The notes below the pieces were generated by a model. That model saw nothing but the letters and a program-made list of their open reading frames with translations, was not told the DNA's origin and made no database searches. DNA of 64,000 nucleotides, taken from NCBI RefSeq assembly GCF_002775205.1, contig NC_036458.1:4432560-4496559 (forward strand), in the 5' to 3' direction. Source of the stretch: Xiphophorus maculatus (taxonomy: Eukaryota > Chordata > Actinopteri > Cyprinodontiformes > Poeciliidae). Positions 22,983 through 33,889 of this stretch are shown one piece after another (position 1 is the stretch's first letter; every line of letters begins with the position of its first letter). Both the position numbers and the translations under genes were made by a program.

Positions 22983-23800
22983 CAGTTACTGAGTTAAATC
23001 AGTTATATACAGCCCATAGCAGCAGTAGTTCTAAAGGCCAGTTCTCAGTCCTGATCTGTTTCAACTGAGGATAGATAGAACTACAGTGATGCGTATTCGT
23101 AGTCCTAACCAGCAGCCAATAGCCTCTTGAGTTCCGTTGCTATGGCAAATAATGGTCTCAGCAGGTGTGAGCTCTGAGCTGTGAGCTCTCAAACACACAA
23201 GTGTGTTTGAGCAAACACACTTTACTGAAAAAAAGCATTGGAAACAAATCCTTCTTGTTCGGGAACCGTAATACATATTCGAAAAGCGTTTCGAGCGTAT
23301 GACAGTTCAATGTGTCTTCTGCGATAGTCCCGAGATTCATATCTGTACCTCACTCAGAGCATTTACAGTGATGAGAGAAAGAAATGTTGTGCCCAGATAT
23401 GAACCGAGATGGGCTGTCACTCTAATGTGAAGAAAAATGAGAAACTTTGGGTCGCTTAGAGGCAAATTGTGGACAAACCGTAACTGGTATCGACGAGCCG
23501 TCTTCACTTTCGAAGAGATCACAGACGTATCTACAAAATGAAATTTGAATGGCATTTCTAGGTGAATTTGTGACGACACAGCAAATCCTCAAAAATAGGG
23601 TATTTCTAGGATTTTTCCCATTGAGTTATAATGGGGTTTTTTTCGTAGTTTTTTGCGAATTATGTCGCCACGTTAAGCCCAAATCCCACCAAAAATAATA
23701 GCTCCAATGGCGTGAATTTTCTGCACGTTTTGATACCTCATTTGTAGGTGTGCACCCAGCGGTATGAGCCGCATTAACGGTTACGGAAGAAAAATAAAGT
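22982..23800 (+). repeat. Array spacer, short form (unit 4 to unit 5)
   Basis: Short spacer with the gatatgaaccgagatgggct junction and inverted repeat TCAAACACAC/GTGTGTTTGA. It ends in the standard leader. Confidence 0.88.
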
Positions 23801-23805
23801 TCTAT

Positions 23806-23995
23806 AACTAGAAAATTTCGGAAGAAATTTAGCCGGGGCCTGCCAAGGCGCGGCCGTGGGGTTCGGGCCCGGCGTCGTCGCGCCACAAATCGGCGTCGAC
23901 GCCAAAGAACGCCGCGACGTAAGCAGTGGCACACGGAGAACCGCAAGAACGTTAAGCGAGGCGGACGTGCACCGTTCGGTACGATTTAAAATGTT
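23806..23995 (+). repeat. GC-rich module B, unit 5
   Basis: Complete module with the palindrome GGCGTCGACGCC, directly followed by gatttaaaatgttgtcgaggc and the first monomer. Confidence 0.88.
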
Positions 23996-23999
23996 GTCG

Positions 24000-25478
24000 A
24001 GGCTTTTATTTTGGAAGTTTTGTTAAACTTCATTTCAAAGGGCCAAACTAATCCCATGCGTAATAGTCCTTGGGTTAAAATAGTTATATAATGCTCAAAA
24101 CACAAGTAGCTGATGTAAAAATATTCAAGGCTTTTATTTTGAAATTTTCAGTATGCTTCATTTCAAAGGGCCAAACTAATACCACGTGTAACAGTGCTTT
24201 GGATGAAAAAGTCAAATAAAGCCAAAAAGAGCAATTACGTCATGTAAAATTATTCAAGGCTTTTATTTTGAAATTTTCAGAATGCTTCATTTCAAAGGGC
24301 CAAACTAATACCACGTGTAACAGTGCTTTGGATGAAAAAGTCAAATAAAGCCAAAAAGAGCAATTACCTGATGTAAAAATATTCAAGGCTTTTATTTTGA
24401 AATTATTATTATGCTCCATTTTAAAGTTCCAAACTAATCCCATGTGTAACAGTGCTTTGGATGAAAAAGTCATATAAAGCCAAAAACAGCAATTACCTGA
24501 TGTAAAAATATTCAAGGCTTTTATTTTGAAATTATTATTATTCTCCATTTTAAAGTTCCAAAGTAATCCCATGTGTAACAGTGCTTTGGATAAAAACGTC
24601 AAATAAAGCCAAAAACAGCAATTACCTGATGTAAAAATATTCAAGGCTTTTATTTTGAAATTATTATTCTCCATTTTAAAGTTCCAAACTAATCCCATGT
24701 GTAACATTGCTTTGGATGAAAAAGTCATATACGGCCAAAAAAAGCAATCACCTGATGTAAAAATATTCAAGGCTTTTATTTTGAAATTATTATTATTCTC
24801 CATTTTAAAGTTCCAAAGTAATCCCATGTGTAACAGTGCTTTGGATGAAAACGTCAAATAAAGCCAAAAACAGCAATTACCTGATGTAAAACTATTCAAG
24901 GCTTTTATTTTGAAATTATTATTATGCTCCATTTTAAAGTTCCAAACTAATCCCATGTGTAACAGTGCTTTGGATGAAAAAGTCATATAAAGCCAAAAAC
25001 AGCAATTACCTGATGTAAAAATATTCAAGGCTTTTATTTTGAAATTATTATTATTCTCCATTTTAAAGTTCCAAAGTAATCCCATGTGTAACAGTGCTTT
25101 GGATGAAAACGTCAAATAAAGCCAAAAACAGCAATTACCTGATGTAAAAATATTCAAGGCTTTTATTTTGAAATTATTATTCTCCATTTTAAAGTTCCAA
25201 ACTAATCCCATGTGTAACATTGCTTTGGATGAAAAAGTCATATACGGCCAAAAAAAGCAATTACCTGATGTAAAAATATTCAAGGCTTTTATTTTGAAAT
25301 TATTATTATTCTCCATTTTAAAGTTCCAAAGTAATCCCATGTGTAACAGTGCTTTGGATGAAAACGTCAAATAAAGCCAAAAACAGCAATTACCTGATGT
25401 AAAACTATTCAAGGCTTTTATTTTGAAATTATTATTATGCTCCATTTTAAAGTTCCAAACTAATCCCATGTGTAACAG
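24000..25478. repeat. 129-bp satellite block A5 (about 11 monomers) with ~513-bp higher-order repeat
   Basis: A four-monomer group repeats with an offset of 513 bp (24655 versus 25168, where one monomer has the short gaaattattattctcc form). The minus strand is open for 409 codons (25469-24240). Confidence 0.92.
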
Positions 25479-26300
25479 TTACTGAGTTAAATCAGTTATA
25501 TACAGCCCAAAGCAGCAAGTAGTTGTAAAGGCCAGTTCTCAGTCCTGATCTGTTTCAACTGAGGATAGATAGAACTACAGCGATGCGTATTCGTAGTCCA
25601 AATCAGCAGCCAATAGCCTCTTGAGTTCCGTTGCTATGGCAAATAATGGTCTCAGCAGGTGTGAGCTCTGAGCTGTGAGCTCTCAAACACACAAGTGTGT
25701 TTGAGCAAACACACTTTACTGAAAAAAAGCATTGGAAACAAATCCTTCTTGTTCGGGAACCGTAATACATATTCGAAAAGCGTTTCGAGCGTATGACAGT
25801 TCAATGTGTCTTCTGCGATAGTCCCGAGATTCATATCTGTACCTCACTCAGAGCATTTACAGTGATGAGAGAAAGAAATGTTGTGCCCAGATATGAACCG
25901 AGATCGGCTGTCACTGTAATTTCAGCAAAAATGAGAAAGTTTGGGTCGCTTAGAGGCAAATTGTGGACAAACCGTAACTGGTATCGACGAGCCGTCTTCA
26001 CTTTCGAAGAGATCACAGACGTATCTACAAAATGAAATTTGAATGGCATTTCTAGGTGAATTTGTGACGACACAGCAAATCCTCAAAAATAGGGTATTTC
26101 TAGGATTTTTCCCATTGAGTTATAATGGGGTTTTTTTCGTAGTTTTTTGCGAATTATGTCGCCACGTTAAGCCCAAATCCCACCAGAAGTAATAGCTCCA
26201 ATGGCGTGAATTTTCTGCACGTTTTGATACCTCATTTGTAGGTGTGCACCCAGCGGTACGAGCCGCATTAACGGTTACGGAAGAAAAATAAAGAATTATA
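25478..26300 (+). repeat. Array spacer, short form (unit 5 to unit 6)
   Basis: Short spacer with variant junction gatatgaaccgagatcggct followed by gtaatttcagc. The standard inverted repeat and leader are present. Confidence 0.88.
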
Positions 26301-26306
26301 ATAATA

Positions 26307-26436
26307 TTAAAGAGACGCTTGTTGGGTGTAGAGTAATAGGTTCCTGCCATTGCTTTGCATGGCAGGCCCCAATAAAGAGACGCTTCTCTCCGACAATAGT
26401 AATAGGTTCCTGCCATTGCTTTGCATGGCAGGCCCC
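26307..26436 (+). repeat. Hairpin cassettes, unit 6 (two copies)
   Basis: Two cassettes. The first has the cgcttgttgggtgtagag variant and the second the gacgcttctctccgac form. Both carry the CCTGCCAT...ATGGCAGG stem, and module B follows at once. Confidence 0.88.
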
Positions 26437-26630
26437 AACTAGAAAATTTCGGAAGAAATTTAGCCGGGGCCTGCCAAGGCGCGCCCGTGGGGTTCGGGCC
26501 CGGCGTCGTCGCGCCACAAATCGGCGTCGACGCCAAAGAACGCCGCGACGTAAGCAGTGGCACGCGGAGAACCGCAAGAACGTTAAGCGAGGCGGACGTG
26601 CACCGTTCGGTACGATTTAAAATGTTGTCG
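26437..26630 (+). repeat. GC-rich module B, unit 6
   Basis: Complete copy: ctagaaaatttcgg..., ggcctgccaaggcgcgcc and ggcgtcgacgcc. Its strand and position are as in the other units. Confidence 0.88.
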
Positions 26631-26639
26631 AGGCTTTTA

Positions 26640-28493
26640 TTTTGGAAGTTTCAGTATGCTTCATTTCAAAGGGCCAAACTAATCCCATGCGTAATAGTCC
26701 TTGGGTTAAAATAGTTATATAATGCTCAAAACACAAGTAGCTGATGTAAAAGTATTCAAGGCTTTTATTTTGAAATTTTCAGTATGCTTAATTTTAAAGT
26801 TCCGAACTAATCCCATGTGTAACATTGCTTTGGATGAAAAAGTCATATACGGCCAAAAAGACCAATTACTTCATGTAAAATATTCAAGGCTTTTATTTTG
26901 AAATTTTCAGTATGCTTCATTTTAAAGGGCCAAACTAATACCACCTGTAAGAGTGCTTTGGATGAAAAAGTCAAATAAAGCCAAAAAGAGCAATTACGTC
27001 ATGTAAAAATATTCAAGGCTTTTATTTTGAAACTTTTGTTAAGCTTCATTTCAAAGGGCCAAACTAATACCACGTGTAACAGTGCTTTGGATGAAAAAGT
27101 CAAATAAAGCCAAAAAGAGCAATTACGTCATGTAAAAATATTCAAGGCTTTTATTTTGAAACTTTTGTTAAGCTTCATTTCAAAGGGCCAAACTAATACC
27201 ACGTGTAACAGTGCTTTGGATGAAAAAGTCAAATAAAGCCAAAAAGAGCAATTACATGATGTAAAAATATTCAAGGCTTTTATTTTGAAATTTTTGTTAA
27301 TATTCATTTCAAAGGGCCAAACTAATACCATGTGTAACAGTGCTTTGGATGAAAAAGTCAAATAAAGCCAATAAGAGCAATTACGTCATGTAAAATATTC
27401 AAGGCTTTTATTTTGAAATTTTCAGTATGCTTAATTTTAAAGTTCCGAACTAATCCCATGTGTAACATTGCTTTGGATGAAAAAGTCATATACGGCCAAA
27501 AACACCAATTACTTCATGTAAAATATTCAAGGCTTTTATTTTGAAATTTTCAGTATGCTTCATTTTAAAGGGCCAAACTAATACCACCTGTAAGAGTGCT
27601 TTGGATGAAAAAGTCAAATAAAGCCAAAAAGAGCAATTACGTCATGTAAAAATATTCAAGGCTTTTATTTTGAAACTTTTGTTAAGCTTCATTTCAAAGG
27701 GCCAAACTAATACCACGTGTAACAGTGCTTTGGATGAAAAAGTCAAATAAAGCCAAAAAGAGCAATTACATGATGTAAAAATATTCAAGGCTTTTATTTT
27801 GAAATTTTTGTTAATATTCATTTCAAAGGGCCAAACTAATACCATGTGTAACAGTGCTTTGGATGAAAAAGTCAAATAAAGCCAAAAAGAGCAATTACGT
27901 CATGTAAAAATATTCAAGGCTTTTATTTTGAAATTTTTGTTAAGCTTCATTTTAAAGGGCCAAACTACTACCACGTGTAACAGTGCTTTGGATGAAAAAG
28001 TCACATAAAGCCAAAAACAGCAATTACCTGATGTAAAAATATTCAAGGCTTTTATTTTGAAATTATTATTATGCTCCATTTTAAAGTTCCGAACTAATCC
28101 CATGTGTAACATTGCTTTGGATGAAAAAGTCATACGGCCAAAAAGAGCAATGACGTCATGTAAAATATTCAAGGCTTTTATTTTGAAATTATTATTAAGC
28201 TCCATTTTAAAGTTCCGAACTAATCCCATGTGTAACATTGCTTCGGATGAAAAAGTCATATACGGCCAAAAAGAGCAATTACGTCATGTAAAATATTCAA
28301 GGCTTTTATTTTGAAATTTTTGTTAAGCTTCATTTTAAAGGGCCAAACTAATACCATGTGTAACAGTGCTTTGGATGAAAAAGTCAAATAAAGCCAAAAA
28401 AGAGCAATTACGTCATGTAAAAATATTCAGGGCTTTTATTGTGAAATTTTCAATATGCTTAATTTTAAAGTTCCAAACTAATCCCATGTGTAA
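26640..28493. repeat. 129-bp satellite block A6 (about 14 monomers) with ~514-bp higher-order repeat
   Basis: Longest block. The group beginning cgtcatgtaaaaatattcaagg (27120) recurs 514 bp later (27634). One monomer has a deletion (catacggcc for catatacggcc). Open frames are short here because of these indels. Confidence 0.9.
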
Positions 28494-29305
28494 CAGTTAC
28501 TGAGTTAAATCAGTTATATACAGCCCAAAGCAGCAAGTAGTTGTAAAGGCCAGTTCTCAGTCCTGATCTGTTTCAACTGAGGATAGATAGAACTACAGTG
28601 ATGCGTTTTTGTAGTCCAAATCACCAGCCAATAGCCTCTTGAGTTCCGTTGCTATGGCAAATAATGGTCTCAGCAGGTGTGAGCTCTGAGCTGTGAGCTC
28701 TCAAACACACAAGTGTGTTTGAGCAAACACACTTTACTGAAAAAAAGCATTGGAAACAAATCCTTCTTGTTCGGGAACCGTAATACATATTCGAAAAGCG
28801 TTTTAAGCGTATGACAGTTCAATGTGTCTTCTGCGATAGTCCCGAGATTCATATCTGTACCTCACTCAGAGCATTTACAGTGATGAGAGAAAGAAATGTT
28901 GTGCCCATATCTGATCCGAGGTCGGCTGTCACTCTAATATGACCAAAAATGAGAAACTTTGGGTCGCTTAGAGGCAAATTGTGGACAAACCGTAACTGGT
29001 ATCGACGAGCCGTCTTCACTTTCGAAGAGATCACAGACGTATCTACAAAATGAAATTTGAATGGCATTTCTAGGTGAATTTGTGACGACACAGCAAATCC
29101 TCAAAAATAGGGTATTTCTAGGATTTTTCCCATTGACTTATAATGGGATTTTTTTCGTAGTTTTTTGCGAATTATGTCGCCACGTTAAGCCCAAATCCCA
29201 CCAAAAGTAATAGCAATCATGGCGTGAATTTTCTGCACGTTTTGATACCTCATTTGTAGGTGTGCACCCAGCGGTATGAGCCGCATTAACGGTTACGGAA
29301 GAAAA
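28493..29305 (+). repeat. Array spacer, short form (unit 6 to truncated unit 7)
   Basis: Short spacer with a further junction variant (gatccgaggtcggct, atatgacc). The leader has attgacttataatggga and gcaatcatggcg, so it is slightly more diverged than the inner copies. Confidence 0.86.
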
Positions 29306-29443
29306 ATAAATAAAGAGACGCTTCTCTCCGACAATAGTAATAGGTTCCTGCCATTGCTTTGCATGGCAGGCCCCAATAATAAAGAAACTTTTCTTGGGAG
29401 AATAGCAATAGGTTCCTGCCATTGCTTTGCATGGCAGGCCCCA
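29306..29443 (+). repeat. Hairpin cassettes, truncated unit 7 (two copies)
   Basis: Two cassettes. The second is diverged upstream (aagaaacttttcttgggagaatagc) but keeps the full CCTGCCATTGC/GCATGGCAGG stem. The array ends here. Confidence 0.86.
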
Positions 29444-31066
29444 ATAAAAACTTCACACTTATAGTTCAGGCAAGCCTTTCCTCCCTTTCATATTGTTCTA
29501 CTTCAATTTGGGTCTCAACTGCTTATAAAACCAGTCCAAGTGCTTAAAAAAAACAAGGCAACCAGTTTTTTTGCTAAATCACATTCGAAGGGCGCTAAGC
29601 CGTTACCTAGCAACCCCAGCCCGTCACCTAGCAACCGCCGCGGAGATCTACGTGACTTCGTTTTACCGCTATAAACCAGTGGCTATGTTAACGTCTGTGA
29701 TTTGACCTTTTCTTTTTCAAATATCGGCAGCTTTTATCACTGGCATCGGACTTAAAATATTTTTTTATTGTAGTCTCACCAGCTTGTTGTTGTAACCCAG
29801 AGTATCACAAGACTTATTCAGTAAGGTCAGTTAGATTGTGTTAGCCGGTCCGCCATTAGCAGCGTCTCCATAACGTATCTTTAATAGAGAACATCCGGTT
29901 ACATTTCAAAATAAGACCATCAACGTAGCCTACACTAACGGTAGATATTCTTCTGAGATGTTTGTAAGTAGGGAGGGCTAAATATTGATATCTTACCATT
30001 ACATAATATAAGATATATATGCAATTCCAAATATAATCTCATTTAAACTGACTTTGAGACAAAGAAATTGTACTCTATGTTTTTATTATTATTTTAAAGC
30101 GGTCACCACAGATGATTGATTCCTGTAAAAAATTTTAATACATTTTTGTTGTTGTAACTAGATAATCAGCGTTTGCTCTTTAGAAACAACCACTTTGAGT
30201 CTGTAAAAAACACATTCTCGCTGTATGTGCTGCACAATGGCTGCTGTTCTTGACTTACCATCCAGAAACCACCTGCTGCATTCTTCTCACTTCTTCTGCT
30301 TTTCAAAGTTTTATAACTGGTTGAATAATTTCGCATCTGTTTGCAGCCGTATTCACGTGGCGTGTAAACGCTGAGTTTGTGGGCGTGGCAAGCAGCCGAT
30401 TATTTGGATTTAAAGTGACAGGACTCCCTAAAACAGCTCATTCTGAACTGACCAAACAAAAATGTCATGATCTAAGAATAATTTTGTGCAAAAAATGTAA
30501 TTGACCTGTGTTGTATGGATCATAGGTCTATCCCAACCTGTTCATGGAAGCATAACTGGTCTATCTCCAGTGGTCACTGGGTGAAAGTTGGGGTACACCC
30601 TGGACAACACACAGATAAACACTGGACCAACAACCATCCACACACACCTTCAGACCTAAGGGTTACAGGTCACATGATGTATTATTTATAGAAAATAGTC
30701 CCTTCTCTTCCTTCAGTCGGTCTTCCCCACAGGTCAACCCAAGAGCTTCTTCACATTCCAGATCCTACAGACTGGCATACCGACGGTCTAGAAAGTAATT
30801 GATGGCGATTGAAGACCGCGGAGGAGCGTGTCGCCTTACAGTTTCTGCAGAGAACAAACATCTGTATGGAAACGGATGTTAAAATCACATGTAAACATGT
30901 AAAAACACTCAAGAGTCTGCCATGTCTCAGCCCCCTCTTGCTATTTCTAAGGAGGGTTTTTCATTCCTGTCCCAGGTGAAGAAGACTTCAAAAACACACC
31001 AAAGAGAAACTTTTTTTGACTAAAATAATAAACATATTTGATTTATTTTGAAAAACTCTCAGTGAG

Positions 31067-31366
31067 AGTGTCAAACTAATTTTAATTTTGGGCCAAATCA
31101 AGATCATGGATGCAGAATACAGGGATTAAACCTAAAAACGAACTATAAATATTAAAAATGTCTGTCTCTGCATTCAATGAACACTTTTCAAGATTAAACA
31201 ATGTCAACCATCTTTTCACATGTAATTCAGCAGTTTACAGATAAAACTGCTTTAAATTGACTGATAAAATTGTATTTAAGCACACAGTATCCCTAGAATA
31301 AAAATAGGCCACGGAAATAGCTGTGGCGGGCTGCATTTGGCCCGCAGGCCTTATATTTGACACCTA
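31067..31366. mobile_element. Short nonautonomous hAT-like element
   Basis: The left end GTGTCAAACTaattttaattttGGGCCaaat and the inverted right end (reverse complement GTGTCAAATATAAGGCCTGCGGGCCAAATG) match each other loosely. They resemble the terminus of the hAT insertion at 17.88 kb. About 300 bp, with no coding sequence. Confidence 0.65.
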
Positions 31367-31499
31367 CTATAATGTAAAAATGCTACAGAAAAAGAAACAT
31401 TCAAAGTGTTGTTGCCAGTTTTGAGAAATTAAAATATGAAAAACAGATTAAAAGAGAGGAGTCAAGAAGGTTTTGAGTGGAGTTTGGCTTAAAATAAAA

Positions 31500-31990
31500 C
31501 ATCAGATTTTTTGCATTACAAATTCGATAAAAAAATTTTTTTTCCTTTTTTTGCTTGCTTTCTTTTCTGAAAATGAAATTACAGAAAATATTTTTTAAAA
31601 AAGAAACTCAGAAATTTTTAAATTAATCTCAGTAATTTTCTAGAAAAAAAACTTGGAAATATTTGAAATCCAAAAGTTAAAAATAAGTGGGAAAAATTTC
31701 AGAAATTTTTAGATTAACCTCAGAAATTTGTGAGAATAAACTTTGAAACTTCTAAACTCCAAAAGTCAAAACTTTGTGGGAAAAATTTCAGACATTTTTA
31801 GGTTATTCTAAAAAAACAAACTAGGATTTTCTAAAATCAAAAATTACAATTTTTTAAATCTCAAAATTAATTCTTTTTCCCAGTAAATTTTTCACTTCCT
31901 AACGTCAGAAACTTCCAAGGTTTTTGCAGAAAATTTCTAAAAATTAATGTAAAAACGTTTGTGTTTCTTTTTGTAAATTTACTCTTCCTC
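31500..31990. repeat. AT-rich element with internal 'aaattttctagaaaaa' repeats
   Basis: One of six copies in the window (also 35640-35960, 37255-37715, 41150-41710, 52225-52800, 63500-63700). Internal degenerate units read like 'agaaatttctgagattaatctcagaaattttctagaaaaa'. Several copies share the end 'gcagaaatttact...tttttctacctacaatggcc'. Confidence 0.6.
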
Positions 31991-32814
31991 CATTTTTTAA
32001 TCTGCAAGAATACACTGTCATATATATTTCCATTAAAAACTCAACCAAAAATAACTAAGATTTATTTTTTTGCTCTGGTTTACGTAACAACTTCACGTCA
32101 GCAGGAAGACTGACAGTCTCTGGATTTCCAACATAAAACTGGTTAATCCAGATTACAGCAGCAGGAGTGGAAACTAGTAAAGAACAAAGACAGATGAGAT
32201 CAGTGGAATCGCACATAATCACAAGCACAAAGCAAAAATAACGTTGGCTTTCAATCAGGTTTATTTTGCTATTCTGGTTGTTCTCAGCTGTTCCTTTTCT
32301 ATTCGCCATGAAGGGAGGGTCCGCCGCACGGCGGTGCGCCGCGCCAATAATCCCCTGGATTAAGCTGAGGAGGAGCAAAAGAGCACAACTAAACAGCAAA
32401 AATGTACTAAACTTTTCACTGGTCAGGCAAAAAAAACAACAAAAAAAACCCCCAGAAAAAAACAAATATTTCTTAAAAATAAAAGACTATAAAGCTCTTT
32501 ATGGTGTTTTACGCTTTAAAAATGTTAGGATTCCTTCTCTATATTAAAATTTTTATCTAGTCAACTTCTTGTTTGGTTTATTTGCAACCAAACATTAAGA
32601 TTTTATTAAAATTTATCTAATTTTAATAATTGAATTTTTCTTATCTAACGATAATTGGTATAAATCACTTATTTTTATCATCATAAAGAATAATTTTATT
32701 GGTATATTGCATGTCCAAGATATAGTTATGCAAAGCTAAATCATAATTGACAAAAATCCACTTAATGTTTATTAATTCCTCAAAGGATTTTGGATTTAAA
32801 TTAAAATTTTCACA

Positions 32815-33160
32815 TCAAAAACACAAAATCTCACAAAGTTTATTTTATTTATTTATTTTGTTTACTATATTTAGTGCAAATCTCTTAGTACACATGAAAT
32901 AAGACAAAACTAACTCAAGCTTAAATTTTCTGCAAGATATGGCAGATTTTTCAAGTAAATAATTCCTTAAGATTGATGAAAATGTACTAATTTATAAAAA
33001 TATATTTTTGCCATTTTCTAAGGGAAATAATCTGATACTTTTTAAAATAAGGGAATTATTGACTTCAAACAAAAGGCTATATTTTTGCTATAAAGTTAAA
33101 TGTAAGTTTTTTTATTTCAACTTAAAATTCTGCATTAGAAAAAATACTTGGCAAAAATGT
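32815..33160. repeat. Palindromic MITE copy
   Basis: aaaacacaaaatctcacaaag, then aaataagacaaaactaactc and, on the far side, gttaaatgtaag and aaatacttggcaaaaatgtgag. Degraded relative to other copies. Confidence 0.55.
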
Positions 33161-33550
33161 GAGTTTTTGAGGTTTATTGCAATTTATTTTTAAAAAATCA
33201 CAAATTTCTATATTTAAAAAGGTGAATGCATCTGTTTTTAATTTCAACAGCTAATTTCGCAGTTTTAGATTTCCTGAATAGTCATATAAACCGTAAAACT
33301 GAGTTTGCACTTAAAACAATGTGAGAAATGTTTGATAATGGACATTAAAACTGTGCTTTCACTGTCAGTCTCTGTTATTTTAATTAGAGCCAAACATGAG
33401 AAGACCTCATTGTCGTCTCTTCTGTGGGAAAATCTCAGCTTCACAAAGCAAGCCGAGCCAAAAATTGCGTCCGTGTATAAAATATAGAATCGTACGCGCA
33501 TCGCAGGCCAAAAATAAAACCATAGGGTAGACGAGACATCTTCCTGCAAG

Positions 33551-33889
33551 CAGATGAAGCCGGGAGGAGGGACAGCGATCCAGCTGAGCATCTATGTTCT
33601 GAATATCCTTATTAGTCCACGTGGGAGTGCAAAGTCCCGCAGCTATCAGGTTTGCTTAATTCCAAGACTCCTGCGTCTATTTTTGATCTCCTGTAAGGTG
33701 ATAGCTGTTCCGCCATTCTGTCTCCTTAGCTTCTCTCCTCTCTCTCTCTCTTCTTTATATCTCCATCCAAACTTGAAGCGGAGGCTAAAGATAGACGATG
33801 AGGAATCGTATAAAAGCCCCCGGGAATATCCGTGCAACGCGGCTTCACACTTTCTGTTCTTACTTGATCTCCCAAACCTCCACCTCAAG
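33551..33889 (+). promoter_or_regulatory. mylpf: mylpf promoter and 5' UTR (TATA box 33809-33816)
   Basis: TATAAAAG lies 74 bp before the A of the ATG, so transcription should start near 33840. Upstream are an E-box CAGCTG at 33581-33586, CAGATG at 33551-33556, a MEF2-like CTATTTTTGA at 33675-33684 and the weaker CTAAAGATAG at 33784-33793. These fit a fast-muscle promoter driven by MyoD- and MEF2-type factors. The sites are consensus matches only. Confidence 0.65.

Larger units (their letters stand above)
13340..29450. repeat. Composite tandem array, about seven head-to-tail units
   Basis: Units begin with the segment around cccattga.ttataatgggg at about 13370, 15870, 19090, 21709, 23623, 26113 and 29133. 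The order within a unit is: leader ending ACGGTTACGGAAGAAAAATAAAG; 0-4 hairpin cassettes; GC-rich module B (absent from one unit); a block of 129-bp monomers; then the spacer that leads to the next unit. All units face the same way. The last unit is truncated after its cassettes. The left edge (about 13340) is degenerate and the right edge (about 29450) drops into unrelated sequence. No functional gene is recognised inside. Confidence 0.93.
29450..33500. other. Intergenic region left of mylpf, mostly repeat-derived
   Basis: Contents: X-box-like pair at 29602-29635; 'gggcgtgg' repeat at 30280-30560; a satellite-like scrap (gggtacaccctggac) near 30590; hAT-type MITE at 31067-31366; AT-rich element at 31500-31990; a GC-rich inverted repeat (ccgccgcacggcggtgcgcc) at 32315-32340; palindromic MITE at 32815-33160. 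No confirmed gene. Confidence 0.55.

Noticed and set aside
32055..32465. 136-codon minus-strand frame
   Set aside because: Its N-terminal half is low-complexity Phe/Cys/Leu sequence from A-rich DNA. Only the last ~37 codons look protein-like and are reported separately as a weak candidate.
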